DNA from: Defluviitaleaceae bacterium
GTDB taxonomy: Bacteria; Bacillota; Clostridia; Lachnospirales; WRAX01
Assembly: GCA_009780485.1 (NCBI GenBank)
Contig: WQZZ01000007.1
Coordinates: forward strand, 1 to 40,541
DNA length: 40,541 nucleotides
Direction of reading: 5' to 3'
In this document: piece after piece, positions 37,796 through 40,541 of the stretch
Numbering within the stretch: the stretch's first letter is position 1
Layout of the letters: each line of letters begins with the position of its first letter
Position numbers and translations under genes: made by a program
The notes under the pieces: model-generated
Told to the model about the DNA's origin: nothing
The model's input: only the letters and a program-made list of their open reading frames with translations
Databases searched by the model: none

Positions 37796-40280
37796 ATTCT
37801 TGCTCTTGCTCGGTTTCTTCGTCGGCTGTGATAATATGCTCCTCGCCTATCTTGGCAAGACCAACAACCCCAACCCCTTCTTCGAGGTTAATAAGCTTTA
37901 CACCAATGCCAGAACGGCTAACAGTGCGTATGTCACTAACACGGATGCGGATTATAACACCATTGGAATTAATCAGCATCAATTCTTCGTTATCGGTTAC
38001 ACGGGTAACGCCCACCAGCTTACCTGTTTTTTCGTTGCACTTATAAGCAGTCAGACCTTTTCCTCGGCGACCTTGCACCCTAAATTCGTCAGGGTCAGTA
38101 CATTTGCCGAAGCCTTTTTCCGATACAAACAGAAGCTTCATGCCATCACAGGTGCTTTCCGCCCCTATGATAAAGTCATCCTCATCAAGCACCATGGATA
38201 GGCGACCCGTGGCTGTCCGCTTGCCTTCTCGCACACTTTCTTCAGGGAAGCGCAAACCTTTACCCTTGCTACTAGCCATGAAAATGTCGGCATCGCCTGC
38301 GGTTTGGATAACCGACACAATAGAGTCGTCCTCTTTTAAGTTAAAGGCAATTACACCATTTTTATTTATTTTTTGGAACACCGATAGAGGTGTACGTTTA
38401 ATAACAGCGGAGCGTGTAACCATCGTCAAATAACCTTCATCATAATTGCTGACAGGCATGGCGGCGGCGATGTTCTCGCCCTCGTTAAGTTTTAGTAGGT
38501 TTACAATCGCTGTACCCTTAGCAGAACGCCCAGTTTCAGCAATTTGGTAGGCACGCAGCTTGTATGCACGCCCCAAGGTGGTGATGAACAAAATATCGTC
38601 ATGGGTGCTGGCAATGAACATTTTCTTAATCAAATCCTCATCACGGGTGGTAAGACCTAGCACGCCTTTTCCGCCACGGCTTTGGGTTTTGTAGGTGTCA
38701 AGGGTTGTGCGTTTTACATAATCCAGATGGGTTAGGGTGATAACGCACATTTCTTCGTCAATCAAATCCTCGATGTCGATGTCGCCCTCGTCCTGCAAAA
38801 TTTGGGTGCGTCGCCCGTCGCCAAATTTATCACGGATAACTAAAATTTCGTCTTTTATAACGCCAAGCAATTTCAACTCGTCCGCTAGTATGGATTTTAG
38901 ATATTCGATAAGTGCGGTTAGTTTGTCAAATTCATCTTGTAAACGCTCTCGTTCCATGCCAGACAAGGCACGTAGACGCATTTCCACAATTGCGTCGGCT
39001 TGGGCTTGGGTAAAACCAAAACGCTCCATAATTTCGGGCTTAGAACCGTCGTTGACACTTCTATGCTTGCGTATGATGGCGATAATTTCGTCAATAAAAT
39101 CCAATGCTTTTAGGAAGCCCTCAACGATATGGATACGCTTTTCGGCTTTGTCCAAATCAAACTGGGTGCGGCGTGTTACCACTTCTTTTTGGTGGTCAAG
39201 ATAATAAACCAGCATTTGCTTTAGGTTTAACACCTTTGGCTCGCCATTTACCAACGACAGCATATTAACGCCAAAACTTTCTTGCAACTGAGTGTATTTG
39301 TAAAGGGAATTTAGCACAACATGGGCGTTAGCATCCTTTTTAAGCTCTATAACAACACGAACACCGTTACGGTCACTTTCATCCCGAATGTCGCTGATAC
39401 CTTCAATTTTCTTGTCTTTAACCAGCTCTGCAACCTTTTCCTGCATTTTGCCCTTGTTGACTTGATACGGCATTTGGGTGACAACAATCATCTCCCGCCC
39501 GCCAGGCATCTGTTCTACATCGCAAGTGGCACGCATTACAACACGCCCACGCCCTGTCATGTATGCGGATTTAATGCCGCTCATACCAAGGATGTTTGCA
39601 CCCGTGGGAAAGTCAGGCCCTGTCACAATCCGCAACAGCTCCTCGATTTCTGTTTCCCTGCCTTCTTCAACATGGTTGTCAATAATTTTTATTACAGCGT
39701 CAACAACTTCCGTTAAATTGTGGGGCGGGATATTGGTTGCCATACCCACCGCAATCCCCGATGAGCCATTTACCAACAAATTGGGATAACGTGCAGGCAA
39801 AACACTAGGTTCCTTAAATTCTTCCGTATAGTTAGGAACAAAATCCACGGTGTTTTTGTCAATATCACTTATCATTTCCATGGAAATAGGCATTAGGCGG
39901 GCTTCCGTATAACGCTCCGCTGCCGCTTCGTCCCCGTCCATAGAACCAAAGTTACCATGCCCATCAACCAACATATAACGCAAAGAAAAATCCTGCGCCA
40001 TACGCACCAAAGCATCGTAAATACTGGAGTTGCCGTGGGGATGGTATTTACCCATAACGTCACCCACAATACGGGCGCACTTTTTATATGGTTTGTTAGG
40101 CTCTAAACTCAACTCGTTCATAGAATACAAAATACGCCTATGTACAGGCTTTAGTCCATCCCGTACATCTGGCAACGCCCTTGCCACAATAACCGACATG
40201 GCATAGTCTATGTAAGACTTTTTCATCTCGTCTGCTATGTTGGTGGTTATTATTTTATCTGTTTTTTGGTTTTCGTCCAT
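37794..40280 (-). CDS. gyrA: DNA gyrase subunit A
   Basis: GyrA is the breakage-reunion subunit of gyrase. The 828-residue product has the winged-helix/tower region with [31 protein letters not shown], the catalytic Tyr in [10 protein letters not shown], and a coiled coil (~360-490). The C-terminal beta-pinwheel has the GyrA box variant QSRGGKG (usual QRRGGKG). This box supports GyrA rather than ParC. In the quinolone region Ser83 and Asp87 (Escherichia coli numbering) are kept, but Asp82 reads Asn. AGAGGT precedes the ATG. gyrB is not nearby in the window. The HicB-like gene lies 16 nt upstream on the same strand. Confidence 0.97.
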   Translation of the reverse strand: MDENQKTDKIITTNIADEMKKSYIDYAMSVIVARALPDVRDGLKPVHRRILYSMNELSLEPNKPYKKCARIVGDVMGKYHPHGNSSIYDALVRMAQDFSLRYMLVDGHGNFGSMDGDEAAAERYTEARLMPISMEMISDIDKNTVDFVPNYTEEFKEPSVLPARYPNLLVNGSSGIAVGMATNIPPHNLTEVVDAVIKIIDNHVEEGRETEIEELLRIVTGPDFPTGANILGMSGIKSAYMTGRGRVVMRATCDVEQMPGGREMIVVTQMPYQVNKGKMQEKVAELVKDKKIEGISDIRDESDRNGVRVVIELKKDANAHVVLNSLYKYTQLQESFGVNMLSLVNGEPKVLNLKQMLVYYLDHQKEVVTRRTQFDLDKAEKRIHIVEGFLKALDFIDEIIAIIRKHRSVNDGSKPEIMERFGFTQAQADAIVEMRLRALSGMERERLQDEFDKLTALIEYLKSILADELKLLGVIKDEILVIRDKFGDGRRTQILQDEGDIDIEDLIDEEMCVITLTHLDYVKRTTLDTYKTQSRGGKGVLGLTTRDEDLIKKMFIASTHDDILFITTLGRAYKLRAYQIAETGRSAKGTAIVNLLKLNEGENIAAAMPVSNYDEGYLTMVTRSAVIKRTPLSVFQKINKNGVIAFNLKEDDSIVSVIQTAGDADIFMASSKGKGLRFPEESVREGKRTATGRLSMVLDEDDFIIGAESTCDGMKLLFVSEKGFGKCTDPDEFRVQGRRGKGLTAYKCNEKTGKLVGVTRVTDNEELMLINSNGVIIRIRVSDIRTVSRSGIGVKLINLEEGVGVVGLAKIGEEHIITADEETEQEQE

Positions 40281-40296
40281 TTTTTACCTCTCGTCA

Positions 40297-40515
40297 TTAT
40301 ATGGTTTGGTAGATTGCAGGTTTGTATCTAGGCTCGGGGATTTCGTCGCCCTCTGCTTCCGCTGTTTCAATCCAAATTTCAATAGCAATCATTACTTCAC
40401 GCATCGCTTCCTCTTGGGTTTTACCAAAGGCGGAACAAGATTCTAAATCTGGAACATCTGCGATGTATCCACCATCGGCTTCGCTATAAAACACATTAAT
40501 GTGGTATTTACGCAT
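40297..40515 (-). CDS. HicB-like antitoxin-family protein
   Basis: The 72-residue product has the HicB-type partial RNase H fold pattern: YHINVFYSEADGGYIADVPDLESCSAFGKTQEEAMREVMIAIEIWIETAEAEGDEIPEP. HicB proteins neutralise HicA mRNA-interferase toxins and may repress their operon, but solitary HicB-like genes of unknown role are common. GAGGGA precedes the ATG. It is short and lacks a separate DNA-binding domain. A stop codon on the same strand lies 1 nt upstream of its start, so another gene precedes it. gyrA follows 16 nt downstream. Confidence 0.8.
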   Translation of the reverse strand: MRKYHINVFYSEADGGYIADVPDLESCSAFGKTQEEAMREVMIAIEIWIETAEAEGDEIPEPRYKPAIYQTI

Positions 40516-40516
40516 A

Positions 40517-40541
40517 TTAATCCCTCGCTTCCAGTTGGTAT
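40517..40541 (-). CDS. C-terminal end of an unidentified gene (truncated by window)
   Basis: Seven codons (YQLEARD) and TAA remain on the minus strand, ending 1 nt before the HicB-like start. The tight spacing suggests a co-transcribed partner. It could be a HicA-type toxin, but seven residues cannot show that. Confidence 0.3.

Noticed and set aside
8-40500. Many 60-150-codon opposite-strand frames within long genes, for example inside the Fn3 gene, gyrA and aspS
   Set aside because: They lie fully inside well-supported genes, lack ribosome sites and show no recognisable domains.

Overview
The window looks like chromosomal DNA from an endospore-type Firmicute, probably a Clostridia or Lachnospirales-like lineage. 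The evidence is AGGAGG-type ribosome binding sites, many TTGACA-N17-TATAAT-like sigma-A promoters, U-tailed hairpin terminators, S-layer-homology (SLH) surface proteins, a SpoIID-domain protein, a SpoIIQ-like LytM protein, a YheC/D-like ATP-grasp protein, an ECF sigma factor with an anti-sigma-like partner, and a MutS2-type ATPase. I saw no tRNA, rRNA, CRISPR array, transposase or phage module. Housekeeping genes (ftsY, glgB, aspS, gyrA) are mixed with envelope and accessory genes. Many long open frames begin upstream of the true start; I moved starts to the codon with a good ribosome binding site and, in places, used promoter positions to exclude the longer frame.

Layout. 1-5806 (+): two exported fibronectin-III-like giant proteins with SLH-like C-termini, the first cut by the window edge. 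5871-9813 (-): an operon ftsY, response regulator, TPR membrane protein, Ig/TM/TPR protein. 9933-12077 (+): glgB, divergent from ftsY with back-to-back sigma-A promoters. 12074-13096 (-): YheC/D-like protein. 13206-14600 (+): an L,D-transpeptidase and a Q/P-rich protein with a helical C-terminus. 14592-15278 (-): a membrane TPR-like protein. 15412-17853 (+): a lipoprotein with SLH and SpoIID domains. 18007-19858 (+): ECF sigma factor and anti-sigma-like protein. 19859-20040: one nested inverted repeat. 20041-21316 (-): MFS exporter with a probable N-terminal frameshift in an A8 tract. 21719-24541 (+): SLH surface protein with a long 5' leader. 24728-25501 (-) and 25632-26429 (+): TraX-like membrane protein and methyltransferase around a perfect 26-bp palindrome. 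26430-28702 (+): an attenuator-type leader followed by a MutS2 paralogue lacking the Smr domain. 28742-29001: probable noncoding RNA locus with convergent promoters. 29074-32600 (+): aspS and an M28 peptidase with C-terminal membrane helices. 32653-33771 (-): SpoIIQ-like LytM protein. 33947-37597 (+): SunS-like glycosyltransferase with TPRs, M32 carboxypeptidase, GNAT acetyltransferase. 37642-37743: a second palindromic element. 37794-40541 (-): gyrA, a HicB-like gene and the end of a further gene.

The most interesting locus is 26437-28702. A strong promoter, an 11-residue leader peptide, hairpins, a candidate antiterminator and a strong intrinsic terminator precede a short MutS2 homologue. 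That is the architecture of translation-inhibitor-inducible resistance genes. Because Bacillus MutS2 is reported to act on stalled ribosomes, I infer that this paralogue may be an inducible ribosome-protection or rescue factor. Other points of note are the convergent-promoter RNA locus before aspS, the A8 frameshift in the MFS gene, the two palindromic elements, and a response regulator with a duplicated unknown helical module in the ftsY operon.
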